Source: Fen-1135 sp963705275 (GTDB lineage Bacteria > Desulfobacterota > Syntrophia > Syntrophales > UBA2185). Taken from it: a stretch of DNA of 64,000 bases. Every line of letters begins with the position of its first letter. The first letter of the stretch is position 1. The translations under genes and the position numbers were made by a program. The stretch covers positions 1,240,001-1,304,000 of the forward strand of contig OY970063.1 of NCBI GenBank assembly GCA_963705275.1, given 5' to 3'. A model generated the notes under the pieces. It worked only from the letters and a program-made list of their open reading frames with translations. It ran no database searches and was not told where the DNA came from. Shown piece after piece: positions 36,346-44,939 of this stretch.

Positions 36346-37776
36346 ATGGGTGCTCGAAAGATAACTATTGAACCTATAACACGTATCGAAGGTCATGGGC
36401 GGGTCACTGTCCATCTGAATGAAAAGGGCGAGGTGGACCAGACCTTCTTCCACGTGGATGAATTCCGCGGTTTGGAGAAATTCACCGAAGGTCGCCCATA
36501 TTTTGAGATGCCGGCGATTACCCAGCGCATTTGCGGTATCTGCCCGGTAAGCCACCACCTGGCTGCAGCAAAGGCCTGCGACGGCGTTGCCCGCGTGGAA
36601 TTGCCGCGGCCCGCCAAGCTGCTGCGCGAATTGATGCATATGGGCCAATATATACAGTCGCATGGCATGCACTTTTTCCACCTGGCGGCGCCGGATTTGG
36701 TCTTGGGTTTCGACGCTGATCCGGCTATACGGAATGTTGTCGGGATTATCCAGGCGGATCCCGAACTGGCATTGAAGGCAGTGAACCTGCGCCGTTACGG
36801 ACAGCAGGTCATTGAGAGATTGGGTGGGAAACGTATCCATCCGACTTTTGCCGTCCCCGGCGGGGTTAATGCCGCACTATCCTCCAAAGATCGCGATGCA
36901 ATGCTCGCTGAATTCGACACGATGGTAGGAATCGCCAAGGTGGCCGTCAGTATCGGCAAGGGCTGGATCGGGGCCAACAAACCGCTGGTTGACGCCTTCG
37001 CGTCCTTCCCTTCCAACTACATGGGTCTCGTGGATATGGAAGGCGGCTTGCAACTTTACGACGGTGAGATCCGGGTAAAGGATGCTCAGGGCAACTTTGT
37101 AGCGCAGTTCGAGCCGGCTAATTACCTGTCGCATGTAGGAGAGCATGTGGAGTCTTGGTCATTCCTCAAGTTCCCCTTCTACCGCAAGTTAGGCTGGCCG
37201 GGTGGAACCTATCGAGTAGGACCGCTGGGAAGAATGAATGTTGTGGATAAAATAGGAACGCCTCTGGCCAACGAAGAGCTTAAACTCTTCAAGCAGATAA
37301 ACGGCGGCAAGCCTGTTGAAGGCTCTCTGTATTATCATTACGCAAGATTGATCGAACTTGTATACGCGCTGGAGCGTCTGGCTCAGCTGCTCGATGACCC
37401 GGATATCATGTCCAATGATATCTGTGCCTATCCGTCTGGAGCCCAGATCCCCGGCCAGGGAGTTGGTGTCATCGAAGCCCCGCGAGGGACCCTCTTCCAT
37501 GATTACAGTACAGATGAGAACGGCAAATTGACGCGAGTGAACCTTATTGTAGCCACAGGTAACAACAACTGGGCTATGCACACAGCATCGGGGTTAGTAG
37601 CAAGGGCTTTCGTAGATGGCAATAAGCTCACAGAGGGGATGTTGAACCGGGTGGAAGCGGCTATACGCTGCTACGATCCCTGCCTGTCGTGTGCGACCCA
37701 TGCATTTGGGAAAATGCCGTTGGAGATCACTCTGATAGCGGCGGACGGCACAGTCTTGGACCGCATGGCCCGGTAG
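36346..37776 (+). CDS. hoxH: [NiFe] hydrogenase large subunit (group 3, HoxH-like)
   Basis: A 476-residue catalytic subunit of a cytosolic bidirectional hydrogenase. N-terminal nickel ligands sit in RICGICPVSHHLAAAKACDG (C63, C66). C-terminal ligands are in DPCLSCATHAFGK, followed by a 23-residue tail that a maturation protease removes after nickel insertion. Both motifs are of the group 3d (HoxH) type rather than MvhA. It starts 12 bp after hoxY. Unlike its upstream partners it is completely intact. The protease gene hoxW follows beyond a hairpin. Confidence 0.93.
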   Translation: MGARKITIEPITRIEGHGRVTVHLNEKGEVDQTFFHVDEFRGLEKFTEGRPYFEMPAITQRICGICPVSHHLAAAKACDGVARVELPRPAKLLRELMHMGQYIQSHGMHFFHLAAPDLVLGFDADPAIRNVVGIIQADPELALKAVNLRRYGQQVIERLGGKRIHPTFAVPGGVNAALSSKDRDAMLAEFDTMVGIAKVAVSIGKGWIGANKPLVDAFASFPSNYMGLVDMEGGLQLYDGEIRVKDAQGNFVAQFEPANYLSHVGEHVESWSFLKFPFYRKLGWPGGTYRVGPLGRMNVVDKIGTPLANEELKLFKQINGGKPVEGSLYYHYARLIELVYALERLAQLLDDPDIMSNDICAYPSGAQIPGQGVGVIEAPRGTLFHDYSTDENGKLTRVNLIVATGNNNWAMHTASGLVARAFVDGNKLTEGMLNRVEAAIRCYDPCLSCATHAFGKMPLEITLIAADGTVLDRMAR

Positions 37777-37807
37777 TATAATAATTCGATCTCTATGAAT
37801 TTAACGC

Positions 37808-37848
37808 AAGCGGGTAAACGCATGTAGTTTACCCGCTTTAACTTTTTT
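37808..37848 (+). terminator. Strong hairpin-T terminator between hoxH and hoxW
   Basis: A perfect 12-bp stem, AAGCGGGTAAAC/GTTTACCCGCTT (37808-37819 with 37827-37838), a 7-nt loop, and a TAACTTTTTT tail. It separates hoxH from its maturation protease, so hoxW is reached only by read-through or its own promoter. Confidence 0.9.
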
Positions 37849-37865
37849 GGCTTGTTTGGAACCTG

Positions 37866-38372
37866 ATGCCTCGTACTCTGGTTATTGGTTTTGGCAATAT
37901 AGACCGCGCCGATGACGGCGTTGCGTATCATGTGATCAGTGGCCTCAGGCGGCGCCTGGGTCAAGGGATGCTGCATGAAGATGAGACCGGGTTAGAGGGC
38001 TTGGGCGCACAGATAGATTCCATATTTCTGGTGCAACTTGCACCAGAGCTAATGGATGTGATGATCCCTTACGATAAGATCATCTTTGTAGATGCGCACG
38101 TGTACGAGAATGTAGACAGTCTCTATTGCGCCCCAGTATTTCCGGAGTTTACTCCTGCCACCTTTACTCACCATCTTACACCGGCAATGCTTCTTGCGCT
38201 TCTCAAATCACTCCACCATCGGGAGCCCGCGGGGCATATAGTTTCTATCCGCGGCTATGATTTTGATTTCCATCGCAACCTTTCTGCCGATACCGTAGCA
38301 CTCGTGGAGAAGGCAGTGGACCATATCCTGCTGTTGCATGGCTCCACAGATGATCAATCCCCCCGCAATTGA
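37866..38372 (+). CDS. hoxW: Hydrogenase maturation protease (HoxW-like)
   Basis: A 168-residue HycI/HoxW-family endopeptidase. Seen: VIGFGNIDRADDGVAYHVI (N-terminal GxGN motif with Asp near residue 16), VQLAPELMD with IIFVDAHV (second metal-binding Asp), and a late His-containing segment FTHHLTPAML. It clips the C-terminal tail of HoxH once nickel is in place. Position right after hoxH fits. It lies only 18 bp beyond the terminator and lacks a clear Shine-Dalgarno. Confidence 0.87.
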   Translation: MPRTLVIGFGNIDRADDGVAYHVISGLRRRLGQGMLHEDETGLEGLGAQIDSIFLVQLAPELMDVMIPYDKIIFVDAHVYENVDSLYCAPVFPEFTPATFTHHLTPAMLLALLKSLHHREPAGHIVSIRGYDFDFHRNLSADTVALVEKAVDHILLLHGSTDDQSPRN

Positions 38373-38569
38373 ATTCGTAATTGCCCACACCGGCAGATAC
38401 TATCCAAACTTTGAAAGACCCGCTAAGCGCATGCTCTTCCGAAATCTATCTTCGATGGATTTTCTTGAATTAATATGTTAATTTGAAAAACAAGTTTGAA
38501 GGACATCTCTCGCAGAGAACGCTTTTGCGGAAGTTTATCCTTGATTAAATATTTTTGGGACTGCATTCA

Positions 38570-39436
38570 ATGAATATAAGGAAATTCGTTACGTACCTGT
38601 GTTTGCTTGTTATCGCGGCCTCTTCCTTGTCTGTGGGCGAACTCTCAGCTGCGCCCCGTATCAGACTGAAAGCGAAGTCTGCTATTCTGATTAACGACGG
38701 CAACGGCAAGGTCCTCTATACAAAAAATCCGGACATGCCCATGCAACCCGCTTCACTGACTAAGATTCTTTCTCTGTATCTTGTACACGAGGCAATCACG
38801 CAGGGAAAAATTTATCCCACGGACACGGTGAAAATAAGCATGAATGCACAGATTACAGGGGGATCGAGCATGTACCTCGTAGATGAAACGGAAGTTGTTC
38901 TTGACGAACTGATAAAGGGCATGGCCGTTGTCTCTGCAAATGACGCCAGCATTGCCGTGGCTGAACATCTTGGCGGAAGCATAGATGGTTTTGTCAGCAT
39001 GATGAATGCCAAGGCAAAGGCCCTGGGCATGAAGCGCAGTCATTTTGTGAATCCGAATGGTCTTCCGGCGAGGGGGCAGGTCACTACTGCCCGGGACATT
39101 CTCAAGCTATCCCGCGCTTACATAAGCGATTTCCCGGAGGCTTTGCAGATCCATTCCATGCAGGAATATACATTCGCCAACATTACCCAACGCAACAGCA
39201 ACACCCTGTTGAAGCAGTGTGAGGATGTGGATGGATTGAAAACCGGTTTTGTCCGGGCTGCCGGATTTCACCTGGTTGCTACGGCAAAGAGGGGAGATAC
39301 AAGACTCATTGCTGTCGTAATGGGTGAGAAAAATCCCAGAATCAGGGCTCGGGATACTACAAGACTCTTGGAACAGGGTTTCCGTATGGTCGCCGGAAAG
39401 GGAAAGACCGCCGTATCGCTGAAAAGCCGCTCGTGA
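38570..39436 (+). CDS. D-alanyl-D-alanine carboxypeptidase (PBP5/DacA family, S11)
   Basis: A 288-residue penicillin-binding protein trimming the terminal D-Ala of peptidoglycan pentapeptides. A cleavable-looking signal peptide (about 1-28) is followed by SxxK at Ser62/Lys65 (ASLTK), SxN at 122-124 (SAN) and KTG at 224-226. It ends soon after the catalytic domain, lacking the C-terminal beta-domain and amphipathic anchor of PBP5, so it is a short form. ATG 38570 is chosen over a TTG at 38555. It stands alone and is unrelated to the hox genes. Confidence 0.92.
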   Translation: MNIRKFVTYLCLLVIAASSLSVGELSAAPRIRLKAKSAILINDGNGKVLYTKNPDMPMQPASLTKILSLYLVHEAITQGKIYPTDTVKISMNAQITGGSSMYLVDETEVVLDELIKGMAVVSANDASIAVAEHLGGSIDGFVSMMNAKAKALGMKRSHFVNPNGLPARGQVTTARDILKLSRAYISDFPEALQIHSMQEYTFANITQRNSNTLLKQCEDVDGLKTGFVRAAGFHLVATAKRGDTRLIAVVMGEKNPRIRARDTTRLLEQGFRMVAGKGKTAVSLKSRS

Positions 39437-39625
39437 CACCATCACCGCCTCAGTTCACAAGTCTTTTTTTAGAGAAAGCAGACGGGCAGTTTAACATCGG
39501 TCCGTTGATTTCATTTGACGAATTCCATTCAATAAGGTTAGATTCACTCAATCAATTCGCTATGGAATTATTTTCACTGGAGAAAGTCGACAGGAGTTGC
39601 TTCTGTATTTTAGGGAGGTGGGGAT

Positions 39626-40189
39626 ATGAAAAATAAGGAGAAGGACTACTTCTCTGCCTTATACGAAGTGGCCAAGGTTATCAATGGCTCTTTGGACCCA
39701 CCCACTGTTCTGGATGAGATTGTCCAGTGCGTAACACGTGTTATGCACGTTAAGGCGTGCAGCATCAGACTCCTGGATTCACGGAAGAAGCAGCTTGTCC
39801 TTGGTGCCGCCCACGGGCTCTCCAAAGATTACCTTCATAAAGGGCCCATCATCATAAAGGAAAGCGGGCTGGATCAGAAAGTCCTTGCCGGTGAGGCTGT
39901 GTGGTTGAAGAATGTTCAGACCGACAAGGATTTCCAGTACAGGGCAAAGGCAAAAGCAGAAGGCATTAAATCGGTATTTGCTGTTCCTCTGTTGGTCCAA
40001 AAGAAGGCAACCGGTGTCCTTAGAGTATACTCGCAAAGCATCCATAAATTTGATGATCAGGAAATTAAGTATTTGGAGGCAGTCGCCAATCTGAGCGCCA
40101 TCGCTCTGGATAATGCCAGAAATCACAAAACATTGCAGATACAATGTGATCTGATGGCTGCGCACAAGTATCGTATTGACGACAATTAA
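39626..40189 (+). CDS. GAF-domain sensor protein
   Basis: A 187-residue protein consisting almost entirely of one GAF domain (about 12-170): VLDEIVQCVTRVMHVKACSIRLLD, GLDQKVLAGEAVWLKNV, FAVPLLVQKKATGVLRVYS. No output domain, HTH or membrane helix is present, so it would act through a partner. An AGGGAGGTG site precedes the ATG. It lies 12 bp upstream of gap, with the response regulator beyond, so it could feed a signal to the two-component pair downstream (inference). Confidence 0.85.
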   Translation: MKNKEKDYFSALYEVAKVINGSLDPPTVLDEIVQCVTRVMHVKACSIRLLDSRKKQLVLGAAHGLSKDYLHKGPIIIKESGLDQKVLAGEAVWLKNVQTDKDFQYRAKAKAEGIKSVFAVPLLVQKKATGVLRVYSQSIHKFDDQEIKYLEAVANLSAIALDNARNHKTLQIQCDLMAAHKYRIDDN

Positions 40190-40201
40190 GAGGAGAACCG
40201 T

Positions 40202-41221
40202 ATGATTCGCCTTGGCATAAATGGATTTGGACGAATAGGCCGCCAGGTGCTGAAAGCCGTGATGGAAAGGCATCCCCAGGCCCTCTCCGTTGCTGCAATC
40301 AACGATCTCTTCGACGTGGAGACCAATGCCCACCTTTTCAAATATGATACAAATTACGGACGCTATCCTGGTGAAGTAAAGGTCAAAAAGGACAGCTTTG
40401 TTATCGATGGGCATGTAATCAAGAATCTTGCATTTCGCGACCCATCATCTATTCCGTGGGATGATGAAGGCGTCGATATAGTCATTGAGAGCACGGGCCT
40501 GTTTCTGACCGGTCCCAAAGCGTCGGCCCATATCGACGCGGGGGCAAAGAAGGTCATCATCACCGCCCCGGCAAAGGAAGAAGACATTACGGTGGTCATG
40601 GGCGTTAACCACAAAGAGTACAGACCCGGAAAACATCACATAATATCTAATGCCTCATGTACGACTAACTGCCTGGCACCGCCTGTGTTTGTCGTTCACA
40701 AGACCTTCGGCATCAAGAAAGGTATGATGACGACCGTTCACTCATACACCAATGACCAGCGCATCCTGGATCTTGCTCATAGAGATCTGCGGCGGGCTCG
40801 CGCGGCGGGGCAAAATATCATACCGACCACGACCGGCGCAGCAAGGGCGCTGTCTCTGGTGATTCCCGATCTCGCCGGTCTCTTTGACGGTTATTCACTT
40901 CGCGTGCCCACGCCCACTGTTTCGATCGTCGATTTCGTTGCGGAACTTGAGAGCAAGACAACAACGGAAGAGCTAAAAAAATCCCTCGAAGCCGCAAGCA
41001 GTAAGCAGTTCAGAGGTATCATGGCATGTGAAAAATCGGGTTTAGTATCCATGGACTTCAAGGGAAATCCGCATTCCTCGATAGTAGATATGGAGTTTAC
41101 GCAGGTTCTTCAGGGCAACATGGCTAAAGTCGTTGCCTGGTACGACAATGAATGGGGATATTCCTGCCGCGTGGCAGATCTGGCAAATTACATTGCGCAA
41201 AAGGGTCTGAAGCAACAATGA
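40202..41221 (+). CDS. gap: Glyceraldehyde-3-phosphate dehydrogenase
   Basis: A 339-residue phosphorylating GAPDH for glycolysis/gluconeogenesis. GINGFGRIGR (5-14) binds NAD; Asp35 (AAIND) fits NAD rather than NADP preference; catalytic Cys153 in SNASCTTNCLAP. A conserved stretch usually reading IPELKGKLDG is IPDLAGLFDG here, a mild divergence. GAGGAG precedes the ATG. Its stop codon overlaps the response-regulator start (ATGA). Confidence 0.96.
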   Translation: MIRLGINGFGRIGRQVLKAVMERHPQALSVAAINDLFDVETNAHLFKYDTNYGRYPGEVKVKKDSFVIDGHVIKNLAFRDPSSIPWDDEGVDIVIESTGLFLTGPKASAHIDAGAKKVIITAPAKEEDITVVMGVNHKEYRPGKHHIISNASCTTNCLAPPVFVVHKTFGIKKGMMTTVHSYTNDQRILDLAHRDLRRARAAGQNIIPTTTGAARALSLVIPDLAGLFDGYSLRVPTPTVSIVDFVAELESKTTTEELKKSLEAASSKQFRGIMACEKSGLVSMDFKGNPHSSIVDMEFTQVLQGNMAKVVAWYDNEWGYSCRVADLANYIAQKGLKQQ

Positions 41222-42546
41222 AACACGCCCGTATTCTGGTAATAGACGATGATGCTGTTGCCTGTGAATTCTTACAGGAGGCTCTGTCGCGTGAAGGCCA
41301 CAGGGTGGACACTTTTACATCCGGGAAAGAGGCCCTGAAAAAGGAGCTGTCCCACTACGATCTCCTCATGTCAGATATCAGAATGCCTGAAATCGATGGG
41401 CTTCAGTTTCTTCGTCATGTGCGTGAGAAATGGCCGGACTTGCCCGTTATCCTGATGACCGCTTACGGATCACTGGAAACCACCATGGAGGCGCTCAGAC
41501 TGGGTGCGTGGGATTATATCAGCAAGCCATTTTCCCCTGAAGACATTCGTGCCATGGTGCAAAAAGTTCTCGAAGTTCGAGAACTGCGACAGAGGCGAAT
41601 GCAAGGACAGCCTAAAATATCGGGAGAACCGCAATTCATCGGTTCTTCAGCTACCATGGTCGAATTTTATAAGCAGATCGTTCGCATAGCAGATGCAGAT
41701 GCAAGTGTACTAATCGAAGGCGAAAGCGGCACAGGAAAAGAACTTGCAACAAGAGCTCTCCATCAATTGAGTTCACGGCGAGAGAAACCCTTTGTCGTCG
41801 TTCATTGCGGCGCTATCCCTGATACTCTTCTGGATTCAGAATTGTTCGGCTATGAAAAGGGGGCGTACACTGGAGCTGACCACAAACACGAAGGGCTGCT
41901 TGCTTCCGCTCATAGCGGGACAATCTTTCTTGATGAAATTACGGAAATGTCGCCCTCTCTCCAGGGAAAACTCTTGCGCTTCATGCAGAGCGGAGAGGTC
42001 CGGCGGCTGGGTGCTCACGAAGTACTGCACTTCAGTGTCCGGGTGGTGGCTGCAACAAACCGGGATATCGATGATGAGTTAAGAAAAGGAACATTCAGAT
42101 CGGATCTCTTATATCGATTCGTCGTGCGTCTGCATATGCCGCCTTTACGGGAACACAAGGAGGATCTGCCGCAGTTAATCGAATCCCTGCTGAAAAAGAT
42201 TGGATACCCTACCGTCCGCATTTCCGATGAGGCTATGGAACTTCTTATAGCCTATGGATGGCCAGGCAATGTCCGTGAGCTGCAAAATGTTCTTGAGCAG
42301 ACGCTGCTCCTGTCGCCCTTTATGGTAATCCTCCCCGAACACCTTCCTGAAAGATTCCGTCTAAAACGGGATGAGACTCTTCCTCTTTTGCCGCCTCTGG
42401 AAGAAGCAGAACGAAAGCAGATCATCCAGGCGCTGCAAACCACGTCATGGAACCAGAGCCAGGCGGCTCAACTCTTGGGGATTGATCGAAAGACGCTGAG
42501 GACAAAGATTCAGCGCTATGGCTTATTGAAAGATGGCGCATCATGA
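41218..42546 (+). CDS. NtrC-family sigma54-dependent response regulator
   Basis: A 442-residue regulator. The receiver domain has phospho-acceptor Asp53 (LLMSDIRMPEIDG); the AAA+ domain has Walker A GESGTGKE (168-175), the sigma54-contacting loop as GAYTGA (215-220; Phe is Tyr, an accepted variant) and an Asp-rich Walker B (TIFLDEITEM); the C-terminal Fis-type helix-turn-helix is NQSQAAQLLGIDRKTL. The start at 41218 overlaps the gap stop by 4 bp. It runs convergently into the histidine kinase gene, sharing 31 bp at their 3' ends. Targets are unknown. Confidence 0.93.
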   Translation: MKHARILVIDDDAVACEFLQEALSREGHRVDTFTSGKEALKKELSHYDLLMSDIRMPEIDGLQFLRHVREKWPDLPVILMTAYGSLETTMEALRLGAWDYISKPFSPEDIRAMVQKVLEVRELRQRRMQGQPKISGEPQFIGSSATMVEFYKQIVRIADADASVLIEGESGTGKELATRALHQLSSRREKPFVVVHCGAIPDTLLDSELFGYEKGAYTGADHKHEGLLASAHSGTIFLDEITEMSPSLQGKLLRFMQSGEVRRLGAHEVLHFSVRVVAATNRDIDDELRKGTFRSDLLYRFVVRLHMPPLREHKEDLPQLIESLLKKIGYPTVRISDEAMELLIAYGWPGNVRELQNVLEQTLLLSPFMVILPEHLPERFRLKRDETLPLLPPLEEAERKQIIQALQTTSWNQSQAAQLLGIDRKTLRTKIQRYGLLKDGAS

Positions 42547-44117
42547 GGAAGGTCTAAGGACGACGCCACATTCTCGACAATCGGAAAATACAAAACAATT
42601 TGAGTGCCCTCGTCGGGACTGCTCTTCATCTCGATCCTGCCGCCATGGATCTTGACGATATCCTGCACAATAGCCAAGCCCAAGCCACGCAGACCTTCAT
42701 CCGTATGGGTACTGAAAAAAGGCTCACACACCCTTGCCAATAACTCAGGCGGAATGCCTGGACCGTTATCCTGGACGGTAATAGCGACGGCACTACTTTG
42801 CGGTACAGCTTTAGCGGTAACGGAAATTATCCCTCCTCCCGACATGGCCTCCAGGGCATTCTGGATGAGATTAAACAGGGCTGTCTGAACACGATATCTG
42901 TCGACGAAGAGACCGGGGATTTTTTCATCCACATCCACAATGAGTTGAATGCCCGATTTCTGCATAAGCGGTTCGACGAGGGGGAGCGTCTCGTTCAAGA
43001 GTTCAGGTACGCTTACGGCCTCAAAATGAGGCTCCGGAAGACGCGTGGCGTGACGCACATTTTGAATGACCGTATTGAGCCTTTGCGTCTGCTGAACTAT
43101 GAGTTCCAGCTTTCTGCCCACATCCGGCGGCCATGCATCATGCTCCAGGAGCAGCTTCGCCAGACCAGCAATCGAGTGCAGGGGCGTGCCCAGGTCATGA
43201 GCCAGGGTCGCCGTCAAATGACCCAGGGCAGTTAGCTGTTGTAGCTGGTTCACCTGCTGCTGAAGTTGAACCACATTGTGTGTCGCTTCCTGGACCCTCT
43301 CCTCCAGGTGCCTTTGCAGCTCTTGATTCCGCGCCAGCACCCTTTCGATCTCCTCGGCCATTACATTAAAATGATCTGCCAGGTGGCCCCATTCATCCAG
43401 TCTGGCTATGGGAATCCTTTTGACGTATTTGCCTGCCCGGAAGTCATCAATAGTGTCAATGATAACACCCAGAGGCCTGCCGATTAGCCATCTGTAACTT
43501 AAGGCCAGCACAAACAGGATGGCAAACAAGAGGCCAATCGTGCTGAAGAGCAGGAGCCGTTTCGCACGGGCTAAGATTTCAAATCTCGTTTGAGAAAAAA
43601 CAATAACGCCGACAAAAACCTGCGTGTCTCTCTCCGATAAAAATGGATACAACAGCCCCAGGGCGGGCCCGCCATCAGTGCTCAGTTCGACACGCTGCGT
43701 TTTTGATTTTTCCATGGCCGCCCCTATGATATTTTCAGGCCATTCATAGGGAACTCGCCCGGCACCCACAATATATTCCACTTCGCCATTTACGATGGAG
43801 AAAAGATCAATGCGCGCCAGTCTGTCATCTGATTTTATGTGGTCTTCCAACGCATCATCAAGTGCAGATAAACCTTTACCGGTAGGAAAATGCTGGTAGT
43901 ACGTGCTTACCGTTTCTGCAAGATCGTAAAGCCGTTTTACCTGCTGTTCAATGAGGATAACATTCAGCACCCTTAATTGGATCCAGCCCCATATAGTCAT
44001 GGTCACAGCAAGGCCCAGAACGGTCAAGACAATCAGGCGCGTCCGGACAGTCATATTGGACACCCTGTATATCGACCTCTCGATAAGACCCTTTAGTGTA
44101 GTCAAAATGAGCACCAT
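42516..44117 (-). CDS. Membrane sensor histidine kinase (probable partner of the NtrC-type regulator)
   Basis: A 533-residue kinase. TM1 (about 27-47), an extracytoplasmic sensor region (about 50-185), TM2 (about 188-210), HAMP, a Gln/Leu-rich coiled coil, then HisKA with H-box LAHDLGTPLHSIAG, N-box NLIQNALEAMSGGG, G-boxes DNGPGIPPE and GLRGLGLAIVQDI. It is transcribed toward the NtrC-type gene, overlapping it by 31 bp tail to tail. Despite the opposite strand it is the evident partner: an NtrB-like kinase of the ZraS/AtoS kind with an NtrC regulator. Signal unknown. Confidence 0.9.
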   Translation of the reverse strand: MVLILTTLKGLIERSIYRVSNMTVRTRLIVLTVLGLAVTMTIWGWIQLRVLNVILIEQQVKRLYDLAETVSTYYQHFPTGKGLSALDDALEDHIKSDDRLARIDLFSIVNGEVEYIVGAGRVPYEWPENIIGAAMEKSKTQRVELSTDGGPALGLLYPFLSERDTQVFVGVIVFSQTRFEILARAKRLLLFSTIGLLFAILFVLALSYRWLIGRPLGVIIDTIDDFRAGKYVKRIPIARLDEWGHLADHFNVMAEEIERVLARNQELQRHLEERVQEATHNVVQLQQQVNQLQQLTALGHLTATLAHDLGTPLHSIAGLAKLLLEHDAWPPDVGRKLELIVQQTQRLNTVIQNVRHATRLPEPHFEAVSVPELLNETLPLVEPLMQKSGIQLIVDVDEKIPGLFVDRYRVQTALFNLIQNALEAMSGGGIISVTAKAVPQSSAVAITVQDNGPGIPPELLARVCEPFFSTHTDEGLRGLGLAIVQDIVKIHGGRIEMKSSPDEGTQIVLYFPIVENVASSLDLPHDAPSFNKP

Positions 44118-44257
44118 GCGATATTGATTACGAAACCTTGACCCTCATACCAGAAAAAAATGGAAAACTCAATTGTTCCGTCAAACGCAAAAACGGCACA
44201 GAGATCATATCTCCATGCCTTTTAAGTTGTAGGCAGCATACAATTGTGCAATGGATC

Positions 44258-44671
44258 TTATTTCTGGGGAGGAGTTTCAGCGGGCGACGGCCTCGTTTCC
44301 CTGATGGGAGAAGCCTTTCTTATTATTTTTTTTACTACAACGGGAGTAACTCTGGTAGCTATATTCTTGCCGTCCTTCTTCAGGTAGTTAACTTTCACTT
44401 TATCGCCAATATTGATTCTTTCAACGGCTTTATCCAACTTAAATTCCATTATCTCCGTTTTTCCTCTGACGGTGCGTTCAACTGATATCGCCGTATCTGA
44501 GATATCCTTAACGACTCCTGTAATGCTCACTTTCGTTTCTTTAGGTGGTTTTACAGTAACTGCCTTAGATGGATCGGCCTTGGCAGGGGATTGCGATGTT
44601 CCGTCAATGGCGAAGACGGAAGCGCTGAAAATGAAAACAATACCTGCCGCTAATACCATCAGATGTTTCAT
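44258..44671 (-). CDS. Small exported protein with OB-fold-like (DUF5666-like) core
   Basis: A 137-residue protein with a signal peptide (MKHLMVLAAGIVFIFSASVFA), a Pro/Lys-rich spacer, a central beta-rich core (about 48-110: VSITGVVKDISDTAISVE then INIGDKVKVNYLKKDGKNIATRV), and a Pro/Arg/Lys-rich tail. The core's 'GVVKDI...ISVE...GDKVKVNY' layout resembles DUF5666-type beta-barrel modules. Function unknown. It lies divergent-free between the kinase gene and the DagK-like gene on the same strand. Confidence 0.65.
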   Translation of the reverse strand: MKHLMVLAAGIVFIFSASVFAIDGTSQSPAKADPSKAVTVKPPKETKVSITGVVKDISDTAISVERTVRGKTEIMEFKLDKAVERINIGDKVKVNYLKKDGKNIATRVTPVVVKKIIRKASPIRETRPSPAETPPQK

Positions 44672-44939
44672 TCCAGGCAGCCCCCTTCTTAATATTCCTT
44701 AAAACGCAATTTCCCGCATTCATTAACGGATTCTTATATCAAATAAATTTTTTCGTGCAATCTATATACCACATGAAGGTCTATTTTGAGATATTAAACT
44801 AACTATATACAATCACGGCAGATTAGATTAATGCCCCGAAGCAGGACGGGAGGCATATCATCAAGAGAATGGAGAATTAAACCCCAGTTGTTGAGTAATT
44901 TTTCATCAATTGCGTAATGATAAGCAAAGAGAAGCCGAT

